DNA of 40,841 nt from an uncultured Roseburia sp. (GTDB lineage: Bacteria; Bacillota; Clostridia; Lachnospirales; Lachnospiraceae). Below the pieces are notes generated by a model. The model saw only the letters and a list, made by a program, of their open reading frames with translations. It searched no databases and had not been told where the DNA came from. Positions 23,952 to 32,544 of the stretch are shown piece after piece. The stretch's first letter is position 1; each line of letters begins with the position of its first letter. Location: positions 1-40,841 of the forward strand of contig CAMFYL010000015.1 of NCBI GenBank assembly GCA_946002055.1. Reading direction: 5' to 3'. The translations under genes and the position numbers were made by a program.

Positions 23952-23973
23952 AATCTTTATACAATCTTTATAC
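23952..23973 (+). promoter_or_regulatory. Perfect 11-bp tandem repeat upstream of ktrB, KdpE-like box
   Basis: AATCTTTATAC occurs twice head to tail. Each copy contains TTTATAC, so the pair is one helical turn apart, as bound by OmpR-class dimers. It lies about 53-74 bases before the predicted start of transcription. The KdpE site in E. coli is also a TTTATAC-rich tandem element. The operon continues to a KdpDE-like pair, so that regulator is the natural ligand. The repeat is seen; binding is inferred. Confidence 0.6.
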
Positions 23974-24013
23974 ACAGAAGAAATACTTAATGGAGTCTTT
24001 TGCTTTGCAGGCA

Positions 24014-24019
24014 TATAAT
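24014..24019 (+). promoter_or_regulatory. -10 box of the ktr promoter
   Basis: TATAAT with no good -35 (TGGAGT at 17 bases), as expected for a promoter that needs an activator. Confidence 0.5.
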
Positions 24020-24050
24020 AAGCAAAGAATTTTTTACGGAGGAAGAAAAG

Positions 24051-25388
24051 GTGGATATCATAACAACGGTAAAAGGAAAACTTTCATCGTTTCAGATTAT
24101 TATTTTAGGCTTCGCAGGGGTGATTCTTGGTGGTGCGGTGCTTTTGATGCTGCCCATTTCATCTAAGGCCCATCAGGTGACACCGTTTATTGATGCTTTA
24201 TTTACTTCTACCTCTGCCGTTTGTGTAACAGGCTTGGTGGTGAGAGATACATCCCTATACTGGTCCTATTTCGGACAGGGAGTCATACTGGTGTTGATTC
24301 AAATGGGCGGCCTTGGTGTTGTTACTGTGGCATCCTTTTTGGCGGTGATTGCTGGAAGAAAAATATCTCTCATGCAACGTCAAACCATGCAAAGTGCTCT
24401 TTCCGCACCTCAAGTGGGGGGAGTTGTTCGACTTACAAGTTTTGTTTTTCGCACGGCTTTTGCAGTGGAACTCATAGGTTTTTTGGTGTTGCTGCCGTTC
24501 TTTTGCAAGAGATATGGACTGGCTGGAATTTGGATGTCCGTCTTTCATTCCATTTCCGCATTTTGTAATGCGGGATTTGATTTGATGGGAGGGAAAACAG
24601 GTGCATTTTCATCTCTTACCCTCTTTCAGGACAGCCCTTTTGTAACCATTGTTTTTGGTCTGCTGATTTTTACCGGTGGAATTGGTTTCCTTACCTGGGA
24701 TGACATTGTAAAAAAGAAGTTTCATATAAAGGAATACCGAATGCAGAGTAAGGTAATTCTTGCAACATCGCTGCTTCTTTTGGTGATTCCTGCCATATGT
24801 TTTTTCTTTTTTGACTTTTCAGATTTGCCATTGAAAAGCAGAATCTGTCAGTCTTTGTTTCAAGCGGTGACACCCAGAACGGCAGGGTTTAACACGGCAG
24901 ATTTGACAAAGATGACCAGCTCCGGTCTGGGAATTATGATGATTCTTATGTTGATTGGCGGTTCTCCCGGATCCACTGCCGGTGGAATGAAAACTACAAC
25001 AGCGGCGGTTTTGTTTGGAAATACCATTGCAGTTTTTCGAAGAAGAGACAATGCAAAATTCTTTGGTCGAAGGATAGCGGACCATGAGATCAAAAATGCG
25101 TCCACCATCTTTTTTATGTACTTAACACTTGCCATAGGTGGTGCGCTAATCATCAGTGTATGTGAGAATCTTCCCATGTCAACCAGTTTGTTTGAGACCA
25201 TATCAGCCATAGGAACGGTTGGTTTAACCCTTGGCATTACATCTGGTCTGGGAGTGATTTCAAAAATTGTGTTGATGCTTCTTATGTTCTTTGGAAGAGT
25301 GGGTGGACTTACCCTGATTTATGCAGCATTTTCAAGGAGAGATACCTTTATATCAAAATATCCATTGGAACACATTACTGTGGGTTAG
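24051..25388 (+). CDS. ktrB: Potassium uptake channel subunit KtrB/TrkH family
   Basis: This 445-aa membrane protein forms the K+ (often Na+-coupled) pathway of the Ktr system. It has the four membrane-pore-membrane repeats of the superfamily. Selectivity-loop glycines are visible in STSAVCVTGLVVRDTS, SAFCNAGFDLMGG, VTPRTAGFNTADL and SAIGTVGLTLGI. The gating loop region before GGSPGSTAGGMKTTT is present. The frame is open from 24000, but GTG 24051 follows ACGGAGGA at a good distance and gives the usual KtrB length. The regulatory subunit gene follows 9 bases after its stop. Confidence 0.92.
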   Translation: MDIITTVKGKLSSFQIIILGFAGVILGGAVLLMLPISSKAHQVTPFIDALFTSTSAVCVTGLVVRDTSLYWSYFGQGVILVLIQMGGLGVVTVASFLAVIAGRKISLMQRQTMQSALSAPQVGGVVRLTSFVFRTAFAVELIGFLVLLPFFCKRYGLAGIWMSVFHSISAFCNAGFDLMGGKTGAFSSLTLFQDSPFVTIVFGLLIFTGGIGFLTWDDIVKKKFHIKEYRMQSKVILATSLLLLVIPAICFFFFDFSDLPLKSRICQSLFQAVTPRTAGFNTADLTKMTSSGLGIMMILMLIGGSPGSTAGGMKTTTAAVLFGNTIAVFRRRDNAKFFGRRIADHEIKNASTIFFMYLTLAIGGALIISVCENLPMSTSLFETISAIGTVGLTLGITSGLGVISKIVLMLLMFFGRVGGLTLIYAAFSRRDTFISKYPLEHITVG

Positions 25389-25397
25389 GAGGAAAAT

Positions 25398-26045
25398 ATG
25401 AAATCGATATTATTAGTAGGATTAGGAAATTTTGGGAATTTAGTAGCAAGACAGATCCATGAGATTGGCCATCAGGTTATGGCCATTGATAAAGATGAGG
25501 AAAGAATCAATCATGTGCTTCCCTATGTGACAAATGCCATGATTGGAGATAGCACAGATGAGGATTTTTTGAGTTCTCTGGGAATTAACAATTATGACGT
25601 ATGTATTGTTACCATTGGAAATGATTTTCAAAGCTCATTGGAGACCACATCTCTTTTAAAGGAATTAGGGGGAAAATGCGTGGTGGCAAGAGCTGAGAGA
25701 GAGGTTCAGGCAAAGTTTTTGCTGCGAAATGGTGCAGATGAGGTGGTAAATCCGGAGATGCAAATGGCAAGATGGACTGCCATTCGATTTACAGCAGATC
25801 ATATCCTAGACTATATTAACCTGGATGGATGTCATGCTATTTTTGAAGTGGAGATTCCTGAACAGTGGGTGGGAAAAACCGTTGATCAGATTGATATCCG
25901 TAAAAAATACGGCATTAACATTATGGCCATTAAAATAGGAGGAAGCATAAATCTGGCTATTACGCCTGACTTGGTGCTGGATAATACTATGTCCATGATG
26001 GTGTTGGGAGAGGCAAAAGCCATTCAGAAGTGTTTTCATATATAA
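25398..26045 (+). CDS. ktrA: Potassium uptake regulatory subunit KtrA (TrkA family)
   Basis: This 215-aa cytoplasmic RCK protein forms the ring under KtrB and gates it in response to nucleotides. It has an N-terminal Rossmann domain (VGLGNFGNLVARQI, then Asp in AIDKDEERI, GDSTDEDFL) and a C-terminal RCK_C domain (about 135-215). The RCK_C domain in KtrA proteins is known to bind c-di-AMP. GGAGG precedes the ATG. It is the second gene of the ktr operon. Confidence 0.93.
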   Translation: MKSILLVGLGNFGNLVARQIHEIGHQVMAIDKDEERINHVLPYVTNAMIGDSTDEDFLSSLGINNYDVCIVTIGNDFQSSLETTSLLKELGGKCVVARAEREVQAKFLLRNGADEVVNPEMQMARWTAIRFTADHILDYINLDGCHAIFEVEIPEQWVGKTVDQIDIRKKYGINIMAIKIGGSINLAITPDLVLDNTMSMMVLGEAKAIQKCFHI

Positions 26046-26080
26046 AAGTCTATAGATGAAGCTACAAGGAGGTGAGAACT

Positions 26081-26329
26081 GTGGTTGACTTTTTGATTAT
26101 CGGAGTGATTATCATATCTTTTGTTCTAGGACTGGTGCTTGTTGGGTTCATAGGAAAATACATGGAGGCTGCTTACCATGTGGAACAGAAGGAGTTTGAC
26201 ATGAAGGATCCCACATATATTGTTCTCCCTGAAAATGAGAATCCTGATGAGATGATGAAGGAGATAGAAGAGTATAAAAAGATGCATGAAAATTGCAGAG
26301 TCATACTTTGGGATTCAACCAAGGAGTGA
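26081..26329 (+). CDS. Small single-span membrane protein in the potassium operon, unknown
   Basis: This 82-aa protein begins with one strongly hydrophobic helix (about residues 3-25, FLIIGVIIISFVLGLVLVGF). A hydrophilic cytoplasmic-type tail of about 57 residues follows, rich in E, D and K, including ENENPDEMMKEIEEYKKMHE. The start is GTG 26081, with AAGGAGGTGA 7 bases upstream; an alternative GTG at 26072 lies inside that site. I know no family for it. Its place between ktrA (36-base gap) and the KdpD-like kinase (49-base gap, with its own -10) suggests a role in K+ uptake or in passing its state to the kinase. That is guilt by association only. Confidence 0.7.
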   Translation: MVDFLIIGVIIISFVLGLVLVGFIGKYMEAAYHVEQKEFDMKDPTYIVLPENENPDEMMKEIEEYKKMHENCRVILWDSTKE

Positions 26330-26334
26330 GGTTG

Positions 26335-26343
26335 TGGTATAAT
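26335..26343 (+). promoter_or_regulatory. Extended -10 promoter before the KdpD-like gene
   Basis: TGG-TATAAT, 35 bases before the ATG. No clear -35. It could give the kinase pair a basal level independent of the ktr promoter. Confidence 0.45.
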
Positions 26344-26377
26344 GCTTGCATAAATACAAAAGGAGTTTGGCAATACC

Positions 26378-27970
26378 ATGGAAACTCAACAAGATACAGA
26401 AGCAAAAAACACAGACTGGAAGTTACTTGATACCAATCATTTTTTGAAAATGATGCGACCAAGCGGAAAAGATATTCTGTTAACGGTGTTACTCTTAGCA
26501 GGGGTGACTCTGGTGGGAAGCCTGTTTCAACATTTGGGATTTACAGAATCAAATATCATCACCGTGTATCTACTTGGGGTTTTGGTGAATGCTATGATTA
26601 CAAGAAGCCATCTCAGCAGTTTGATTAGCTCCTTTGGCAGTGTGCTCTTATTTAATTATTTCTTTACAGAACCCAGATTGACCTTTCATGCATATGAACC
26701 GGGTTATCCCATAACCTTTGCCATTATGCTGATTGCGTCCCTGTTGACAGGAAGCCTGGCAAATAAACTGAAGGATGCGGCAAAGCAGTCAGCCAGGGCT
26801 GCCTACCGTACCAAGGTTTTGTTTGACACCAATCAGCTTTTGCAAAAGGCCCACAGTGATGAGGAAGTCATCCGTATTACAGCCAGTCAGGTAATTTTGC
26901 TGTTAAATAGAGACATCATTATCTATCCGGTGGAGAAGGAGGTTCTTGGAAAAGGCTTTATTTTTCAAGCGGAGGGAGATTCAGAGGGTACTGTTTTTTT
27001 GGGAGAACAGGAGAGAGGCGTGGCGGAATGGGTGTTTACCCATCAAAAAAGGGCGGGGGCCACTACCGATGTTTTCCCGGAGGCCAAAGGATTGTATTTT
27101 GCCATACGCATCAATGGGTCTGTCTATGGCGTTCTTGGAATACGCGAGGACAAAACCCCTATGGAGGAGTTTGAATACAGTATTTTAATATCTATTTTAG
27201 GTGAGTGTGCCCTTGCCTTGGAAAATATCAAGAATGCAAGAGAAAAAGAGCAGGCGGCGTTACAGGCACAGCGGGAAAAAATGCGTGCGAATTTACTGCG
27301 AACCATTTCTCACGATTTGCGCACGCCCCTTACCTCGATTTCCGGAAATGCCAGCAATCTTCGGGCTCACTATGACCAGTTGGATGATGCCACGCGAGAG
27401 CAAATCTTTCTGGATATCTATGATGATTCCCAGTGGTTGATTCATCTGGTAGAGAATCTGCTTTCTGTCACTAGAATAGAGAATAACAGTATGCAGCTAA
27501 ACCTATCACTGCAACTGGTGGATGAAGTGATTGAGGAAGCATTAAAGCATATTGACAGAAAACGCACAGAACATACCATTGTGGTTTCGCTGCAGGATAT
27601 GTTACTGGCAATGATGGACGCAAAGCTTATCATTCAAGTCATTATCAATATTGTGAACAACGCCATTAAATATACGCAGGAAGGGTCGGAAATTATCATA
27701 TCCTCCGGTGAGAAAGATGATATGATATACATATCTGTGTCAGATAATGGTCCCGGTATCAGCCAAGAGGCAAAAGAGCACATTTTTGATATGTTCTACA
27801 CAGGCCAGAAGACAGTGGCGGACAGCAAACGAAGTCTTGGATTGGGACTGGCCCTTTGCAAGACGGTTGTGGAAGCACATGGAGGCACCATCCATGTGGA
27901 AGATAATGAACCAATGGGAACGGTATTTACGTTCTATCTGCAGAAAGGGGAGGTAAATATCAATGAATAA
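26378..27970 (+). CDS. Sensor histidine kinase, KdpD-like without the N-terminal sensor domains
   Basis: This 530-aa membrane kinase has a DUF4118 region of about four transmembrane helices (about 33-130) like the membrane part of KdpD, a GAF-like domain (about 145-285), HisKA with His312 in TISHDLRTPLTSISG, and HATPase with NIVNNAIKYT, DNGPGIS and SLGLGLALCKTVVEAHGG. The KdpD kinase-like and Usp-like domains that normally come first (about 350 residues) are missing; the frame begins with only about 30 residues before the first helix. AAAAGGAG precedes the ATG. The gene overlaps the response regulator by 8 bases. Known KdpD senses low K+; here it stands behind ktrAB with no kdpFABC in the window. 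Confidence 0.88.
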   Translation: METQQDTEAKNTDWKLLDTNHFLKMMRPSGKDILLTVLLLAGVTLVGSLFQHLGFTESNIITVYLLGVLVNAMITRSHLSSLISSFGSVLLFNYFFTEPRLTFHAYEPGYPITFAIMLIASLLTGSLANKLKDAAKQSARAAYRTKVLFDTNQLLQKAHSDEEVIRITASQVILLLNRDIIIYPVEKEVLGKGFIFQAEGDSEGTVFLGEQERGVAEWVFTHQKRAGATTDVFPEAKGLYFAIRINGSVYGVLGIREDKTPMEEFEYSILISILGECALALENIKNAREKEQAALQAQREKMRANLLRTISHDLRTPLTSISGNASNLRAHYDQLDDATREQIFLDIYDDSQWLIHLVENLLSVTRIENNSMQLNLSLQLVDEVIEEALKHIDRKRTEHTIVVSLQDMLLAMMDAKLIIQVIINIVNNAIKYTQEGSEIIISSGEKDDMIYISVSDNGPGISQEAKEHIFDMFYTGQKTVADSKRSLGLGLALCKTVVEAHGGTIHVEDNEPMGTVFTFYLQKGEVNINE

Positions 27971-28670
27971 GTATAAGATACTAGTGGTAGAGGATGATGC
28001 TCCTGTGAGAAATCTCATCACAACCACTTTGAAGACACATGATTATCTTTTTGTGACAGCAGCATGTGGAGAAGAGGCTATTATGCAGGCATCCACATGC
28101 AATCCGGACGTTGTTTTCCTGGATTTGGGCTTGCCGGATATGGACGGAATTGAAGTGATTAAGCGCATTCGGGAATGGTCCAATATGCCCATTATTGTCA
28201 TCAGTGCCAGAAGTGATGATGAGGACAAGATTGAAGCCCTTGATATGGGGGCAGACGACTATCTGACAAAACCATTTTCTGTGGAAGAACTTCTGGCTCG
28301 TCTTCGGGTGATGCAACGGCGGCTTTCGCTTCTGGCATCAGAAACAAGCGCTACAGAGAGCTCTGTATATACCAATGGACAGCTACGAATCGATTTTGTG
28401 GCCCGTTGCGCATACCTGAATGGGGAAGAAATGAAATTGACGCCTATCGAATATAAGTTGCTTTGTCTGTTGGCCCAGAATACGGGAAAAGTTTTGACGC
28501 ATACATTTATTACACAAAAAATATGGGGAAGCTCTTGGCAAAATGATGTGGCATCCCTGCGGGTGTTTATGGCAACCTTGCGCAAGAAACTTGAGACGGG
28601 AGAGGATTCACCCCAATATATTCAGACCCATATCGGCGTGGGATATCGGATGATGAAGGTAGAGATATAG
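27963..28670 (+). CDS. Response regulator, KdpE-like (OmpR family)
   Basis: This 235-aa protein has a receiver domain (about 3-118) with acidic pocket D11-D12, phospho-acceptor D54 (VFLDLGLPDMDG), Ser/Thr in VISARS and Lys in LTKPF. An OmpR winged helix (about 138-232) ends in YIQTHIGVGYRM. AGGGGAGG lies before the ATG, which sits inside the kinase gene. The recognition helix region (WQNDVASLRVFMATLRKKLE) resembles KdpE. It most likely binds the tandem repeat at 23952-23973 and activates ktrB when K+ is low; this is inferred. Confidence 0.9.
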   Translation: MNKYKILVVEDDAPVRNLITTTLKTHDYLFVTAACGEEAIMQASTCNPDVVFLDLGLPDMDGIEVIKRIREWSNMPIIVISARSDDEDKIEALDMGADDYLTKPFSVEELLARLRVMQRRLSLLASETSATESSVYTNGQLRIDFVARCAYLNGEEMKLTPIEYKLLCLLAQNTGKVLTHTFITQKIWGSSWQNDVASLRVFMATLRKKLETGEDSPQYIQTHIGVGYRMMKVEI

Positions 28671-28676
28671 GTAATA

Positions 28677-28709
28677 AAAAAGACAATCATAAAAATGATT
28701 GTCTTTTTT
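28677..28709. terminator. Bidirectional terminator between the two-component pair and tRNA-Leu(TAG)
   Basis: AAAAAAGACAATCA-TAAAAA-TGATTGTCTTTTTT: a 12-bp or longer stem with an A tract on one side and a T tract on the other, serving both converging transcripts. Confidence 0.92.
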
Positions 28710-28711
28710 GA

Positions 28712-28793
28712 TGCGGATGACAGGACTTGAACCTGCACGCCTGTTGACAATAGAACCTAAATCTATCGCGTCTGCCAATTCCGCCACATCCGC
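28712..28793 (-). tRNA. tRNA-Leu(TAG)
   Basis: On the minus strand the acceptor is GCGGATG / CATCCGC with discriminator A. The anticodon arm ATAGA-TTTAGGT-TCTAT gives TAG, and there is a long variable arm. Length 82, no CCA encoded. Confidence 0.95.
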
Positions 28794-28822
28794 ACGTGTT
28801 TCCGAAGAAACGCTACTCAAAT

Positions 28823-28851
28823 AAAATATCATATGTGGAAAGGGGTTTCAA
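28823..28851 (-). promoter_or_regulatory. Promoter of tRNA-Leu(TAG)
   Basis: On the minus strand TTGAAA (28851-28846), 17 bases, TATTTT (28828-28823), 30 bases before the tRNA. It starts 17 bases after the stop of the AraC-type gene. Confidence 0.65.
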
Positions 28852-28867
28852 GTGTTTTTTGCAAATA

Positions 28868-29797
28868 TTACCCCTTATCAAATACCGCGTGCTCAATGGT
28901 ATCCGATGCTTCCTGACGAGGCTGCGGAGCGATGCCGAAGGACTCCTTGAATTCCTTGGGACCAATGCCAAATTCCTTCTTAAAGGCTCGGAAGAAACTG
29001 GTGTAATCCTGAAAGCCAAAGTTATTTGCCACATCTCCCATAGGCTCACCGGCAAGAATAGCATTCTTGGAGGCATAGAGTCTCTTTTTTGTAAGATATT
29101 GATGTACCGACATTCCCATATTTTCCTTAAACACGTGGGAAATGTGATACTTGCTCACATAAAATTTCTGAGCCAATACATCCAGTGTCAAATCCTCCTC
29201 CAAATGCTTGTTCATATAATCGCACACTCTGGCAAAAAGAGGGTCGGGTCTTGTGATGTCATCATTGGACTTTTGGGTTAATGAGACAATGCGGTTGATG
29301 CTTAAGAGCAGTGATGTAATGTGACAGATCAGCATCTCTTGGTGGAAGGGAACCACCCGCTTATTCTCCTCCATAATATCAAGCAGTTTATCAAATATGA
29401 CCTGAGCAGAGGAAAAGTCTGTAGAGAAGTGGTGACAATGGGTCTTGTCGCCATATTCAAAACAGTAGGTGATGTCAGGGTGAATGCTCTGAATTCTTCT
29501 AAAATAGTCCGGAGATAACCAAAGGACAATACGACGATATGGTTTATCATATGTCTGAAACTGTGGCCGGTGAAATACCCCTGGGGGAATAATACAGATA
29601 TCGCCATAATTCATGGGATATTGATTCTTTCCTATTTGATAAGAAAGATCTCCTTCCAAGAAGAAATATATTTCATAATAATCGTGGCGGTGCATAGACA
29701 CCTCCGAATATTCTTTGTCTTCATAATAGAATACTTCAAAGTCTGTAGTGCGCATTTCCTGGCGCTGGTCAAACTGAGAATGATAATGTTTTGCCAT
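28868..29797 (-). CDS. AraC-family transcriptional regulator with cupin sensor domain
   Basis: This 309-aa protein has an N-terminal cupin fold (about 20-150) with the metal- or sugar-site type sequence MHRHDYYEIYFFLEG and YPMNYGDICIIPPGVFHRP. The C-terminal double helix-turn-helix (about 205-300) shows ARVCDYMNKHLEEDLTLDVL, then VSKYHISHVFKENMGMSVHQYL and NFGFQDYTSFFRAFKKEFGIGPKEF. GGAGGGG is at the right distance before the ATG. It is divergently transcribed from the glucuronate operon, and the direct repeats between them fit binding by such a protein. The inducer is probably a uronate or an intermediate such as fructuronate; that is inferred. Confidence 0.9.
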   Translation of the reverse strand: MAKHYHSQFDQRQEMRTTDFEVFYYEDKEYSEVSMHRHDYYEIYFFLEGDLSYQIGKNQYPMNYGDICIIPPGVFHRPQFQTYDKPYRRIVLWLSPDYFRRIQSIHPDITYCFEYGDKTHCHHFSTDFSSAQVIFDKLLDIMEENKRVVPFHQEMLICHITSLLLSINRIVSLTQKSNDDITRPDPLFARVCDYMNKHLEEDLTLDVLAQKFYVSKYHISHVFKENMGMSVHQYLTKKRLYASKNAILAGEPMGDVANNFGFQDYTSFFRAFKKEFGIGPKEFKESFGIAPQPRQEASDTIEHAVFDKG

Positions 29798-29834
29798 AAC
29801 GACCCCTCCATGCTTCTCATTTTAAACGCGAACC

Positions 29835-29865
29835 ACAACTTTTGCAATGTTTACAACAACTTTTG
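29835..29865. promoter_or_regulatory. Two direct repeats 21 bp apart, probable AraC-type operator
   Basis: ACAACTTTTG is found at 29835-29844 and 29856-29865. The 21-base period equals two helical turns, the layout of AraC half-sites. It lies 12 bases before a weak -35 (TTCAAC 29877-29882) and TATAAC (29901-29906) of the uxuA operon, which fits activation from just upstream. Confidence 0.6.
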
Positions 29866-29939
29866 TAGTTTTAATTTTCAACGAAAGAGGGTACATTGAA
29901 TATAACAAGAGCAACCATTATTTTGAAGGAGGTTTTTAC

Positions 29940-30989
29940 ATGAAATTATCGTTTCGTTGGTATGGAGAAGATGACAAGGTAACATTGCAAAATATCGCAC
30001 AGATTCCGGGAATGGATTCCATTGTAACTGCGGTATATGACGTTCCTGTTGGCGAGGTTTGGAGCAGAGAGTCCATCGCAAAGCTTAAGAAGCAGACAGA
30101 GGATGCTGGACTGCACTTTGAGGTAATTGAGAGTATTCCGGTACACGAGGATATCAAGCTTGGAAAGCCAACCAGAGAGAAGTATATTGAGAACTACTGT
30201 GAGAATATCAGACGTGTGGCAGAGGCTGGTATCAAGTGTGTATGCTACAACTTTATGCCGGTGTTTGACTGGACAAGAACACAGTTAGATCATCCCCTTC
30301 CGGATGGTTCCACATCCCTTGTATATTATCAGGAGCAGGTGGACAAGGTAAATCCTTTAGAGTCTGACAGCGATTTGACTTTGCCGGGTTGGGATGCCAG
30401 CTACACAAGAGAAGAGTTAAAGGACATCGTTGCTGAGTATCAAGAGTTGTCTGAAGATGATTTGTGGAATAACCTAAAGTATTTCTTGGAAAAGATCATT
30501 CCTGTTGCTGCAGAGTGTGATGTGAATATGGCAATACATGAGGATGATCCTTGCTGGAGCATTTTTGGACTTCCGCGAATCATTACGGATGAGGCAAACC
30601 TTGACCGTTTCTTAAAGCTTGTTGACGATCCTCACAACGGAATTACACTTTGTACAGGTTCTTTGGGATGCTCAGCAAAAAATGATGTGGTTCGTCTGGC
30701 TGCAAAATATGCTAAGATGGGAAGAATCCATTTTGCACATCTTAGAAATGTACAGGTACTTGATAACGGCTTTGAGGAGAGAGCGCATCTTTCCAGCTGT
30801 GGAAGCTTAGATATGTATGAAATTGTAAAGGCACTTCACGACAATGGATTTACCGGATATGTTCGTCCGGACCACGGAAGAATGATTTGGGGTGAGACAG
30901 GAAGAGCCGGTTATGGCCTTTTCGATAGAGCCCTTGGCGCAACTTATATCAATGGATTGTTTGAAGCTGTAGAGAAGGCTTCTAAGTAA
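29940..30989 (+). CDS. uxuA: Mannonate dehydratase
   Basis: This 349-aa TIM-barrel enzyme dehydrates D-mannonate to 2-keto-3-deoxygluconate. It begins with [24 protein letters not shown], typical of UxuA. Metal-site segments are [45 protein letters not shown] and [20 protein letters not shown] stands 8 bases before the ATG; an in-frame upstream extension to 29847 crosses the promoter and has no ribosome site. It is the first gene of the operon. The short N-terminal form (about 350 residues) is normal in Firmicutes. Confidence 0.95.
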   Translation: MKLSFRWYGEDDKVTLQNIAQIPGMDSIVTAVYDVPVGEVWSRESIAKLKKQTEDAGLHFEVIESIPVHEDIKLGKPTREKYIENYCENIRRVAEAGIKCVCYNFMPVFDWTRTQLDHPLPDGSTSLVYYQEQVDKVNPLESDSDLTLPGWDASYTREELKDIVAEYQELSEDDLWNNLKYFLEKIIPVAAECDVNMAIHEDDPCWSIFGLPRIITDEANLDRFLKLVDDPHNGITLCTGSLGCSAKNDVVRLAAKYAKMGRIHFAHLRNVQVLDNGFEERAHLSSCGSLDMYEIVKALHDNGFTGYVRPDHGRMIWGETGRAGYGLFDRALGATYINGLFEAVEKASK

Positions 30990-31013
30990 TAGAGATAATA
31001 GGAGGAAAAAATC

Positions 31014-31865
31014 ATGATGAAATTACCACTTAACACAGATCTTTCAGGAAAAGTAGCAGTTGTTACAGGAGCAGGCGGAATTCTCTGCGGAATGTTCGCT
31101 AAGGCTTTGGCACAGGCCGGAGCAAAGGTTGCCGTACTTGATTTGAACGAAGAAGCAGCACAGGCAGTTGCAGATGAGATCGTGGCAGAAGGCGGTGTTG
31201 CAAAGGCATACAAGACCAATGTACTTGAAAAGGAGAGTCTTGTGGCAACACATGATGCAGTAGTTGCAGATCTTGGAACATGTGATATTCTTATTAATGG
31301 AGCTGGCGGAAACAACCCAAGAGCAACCACAGACAAGGAGTACTTCGAGGCCGGAGACATCGATGCAGATACCATTTCCTTCTTCGACCTGGATCCAAGT
31401 GGAGTTGAATTTGTATTCAACTTGAACTTTATCGGAACTTTGCTTCCAACACAGATTTTTGCTCAGGACATGGTAGAGAAGGAAGGATGCAACATCTTAA
31501 ATATTTCTTCTATGAATGCATTTACTCCACTTACTAAGATTCCTGCATACTCAGGAGCTAAGGCAGCTATCAGCAACTTTACACAGTGGTTGGCTGTTCA
31601 TTTCTCCAAGTCAGGCATTCGTGTAAATGCAATTGCACCGGGTTTCTTCTCAACAAAGCAGAATGCAAAGCTTTTGTTTAACGAAGATGGAACACCTACT
31701 CCTCGTACAGGTAAGATTCTTGCAGCTACACCAATGGGACGCTTCGGTGAGTCAGAAGAATTAATTGGTTCCCTTTTGTTCCTTTTAAACAATGATGCAG
31801 CTGGCTTTATCACAGGTGTGGTTCTTCCAGTAGATGGTGGTTTCTCAGCATATTCAGGGGTTTAG
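31014..31865 (+). CDS. SDR-family D-mannonate oxidoreductase (fructuronate reductase)
   Basis: This 283-aa short-chain dehydrogenase is probably NAD(P)H-dependent and interconverts D-fructuronate and D-mannonate. It has the nucleotide loop TGAGGILCGMFAKALA, the NGAGGNNP motif, catalytic Ser in NISSMNAF and the YSGAKAA motif with active Tyr and Lys, and PVDGGFSAYSGV near the end. Its role follows from its position between uxuA and eda. It replaces the long-chain UxuB used in enterobacteria, as in the Bacillus uxuB (yjmF) type. AGGAGG is before two consecutive ATG codons; either may be used. Confidence 0.85.
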   Translation: MMKLPLNTDLSGKVAVVTGAGGILCGMFAKALAQAGAKVAVLDLNEEAAQAVADEIVAEGGVAKAYKTNVLEKESLVATHDAVVADLGTCDILINGAGGNNPRATTDKEYFEAGDIDADTISFFDLDPSGVEFVFNLNFIGTLLPTQIFAQDMVEKEGCNILNISSMNAFTPLTKIPAYSGAKAAISNFTQWLAVHFSKSGIRVNAIAPGFFSTKQNAKLLFNEDGTPTPRTGKILAATPMGRFGESEELIGSLLFLLNNDAAGFITGVVLPVDGGFSAYSGV

Positions 31866-31896
31866 GCCGAAAGCAACTTAGTGTGAGGTGAAGATT

Positions 31897-32535
31897 ATGG
31901 AAATGAAAGAATTATTAGAAAAAGTTGAAGCGTTAAAGATTGTTCCTGTTGTTGTATTAGAGGATGTGAAGGACGCCATTCCTTTGGGACAGGCACTTAT
32001 GAATGGTGGCCTTCCTGTAGCGGAGGTTACCTTTAGAACAGCTGCCGCAGCAGACTCCATCAAGGCTATGAGCGAAGCTTTCCCGGATATGCTTGTGGGT
32101 GCCGGCACCGTGATTAACGTAGAGCAGTGTAAGCAGGCAATCGATTGCGGAGCAAAGTTTATCGTAACTCCGGGATACTCAGAGGAAGTAACACAGTATT
32201 GCTGCGACAATAATATTCCAATTTTGCCGGGTGTATGTACACCAACAGAGCTTATGATGGTTGTAAATCACAATCTTCCTGTTGCTAAGTTTTTCCCGGC
32301 AGCACAGTTTGGCGGCTTGAAGACCATTAAGGCTTTGGCAGCTCCTTTCCCACAGGTTCGTTTTATGCCAACCGGTGGTGTTTCCGAGGCAAATGTACTA
32401 GAGTACTTAGCTGATTCAAAGATTATTGCAGCCGGCGGAAGCTGGATGGTAAAGGGCGACTTGATTCGCGATGGCAAATTCGACGAGATTGAGGCAATGA
32501 CAAGAAGTGCAGTGGAACTTGTGAAAAACGCATAG
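31897..32535 (+). CDS. eda: Bifunctional KHG/KDPG aldolase
   Basis: This 212-aa class I aldolase splits 2-keto-3-deoxy-6-phosphogluconate into pyruvate and glyceraldehyde 3-phosphate. Active-site residues are Glu43 (VAEVTFRT) and Schiff-base Lys131 (VAKFFPAAQFGG). GAGTVIN and PGVCTPTE are also present, and TGGVSEAN forms the phosphate site. The frame opens at GTG 31888, but GAGGTG before ATG 31897 is the better site. It works downstream of uxuA, once KDG has been phosphorylated. Confidence 0.95.
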   Translation: MEMKELLEKVEALKIVPVVVLEDVKDAIPLGQALMNGGLPVAEVTFRTAAAADSIKAMSEAFPDMLVGAGTVINVEQCKQAIDCGAKFIVTPGYSEEVTQYCCDNNIPILPGVCTPTELMMVVNHNLPVAKFFPAAQFGGLKTIKALAAPFPQVRFMPTGGVSEANVLEYLADSKIIAAGGSWMVKGDLIRDGKFDEIEAMTRSAVELVKNA

Positions 32536-32544
32536 GAGTAGCTT

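Noticed and set aside
29847-29939. N-terminal extension of UxuA
   Set aside because: It runs across the promoter and the AraC-type repeats; AAGGAGG directly before ATG 29940 decides the start.
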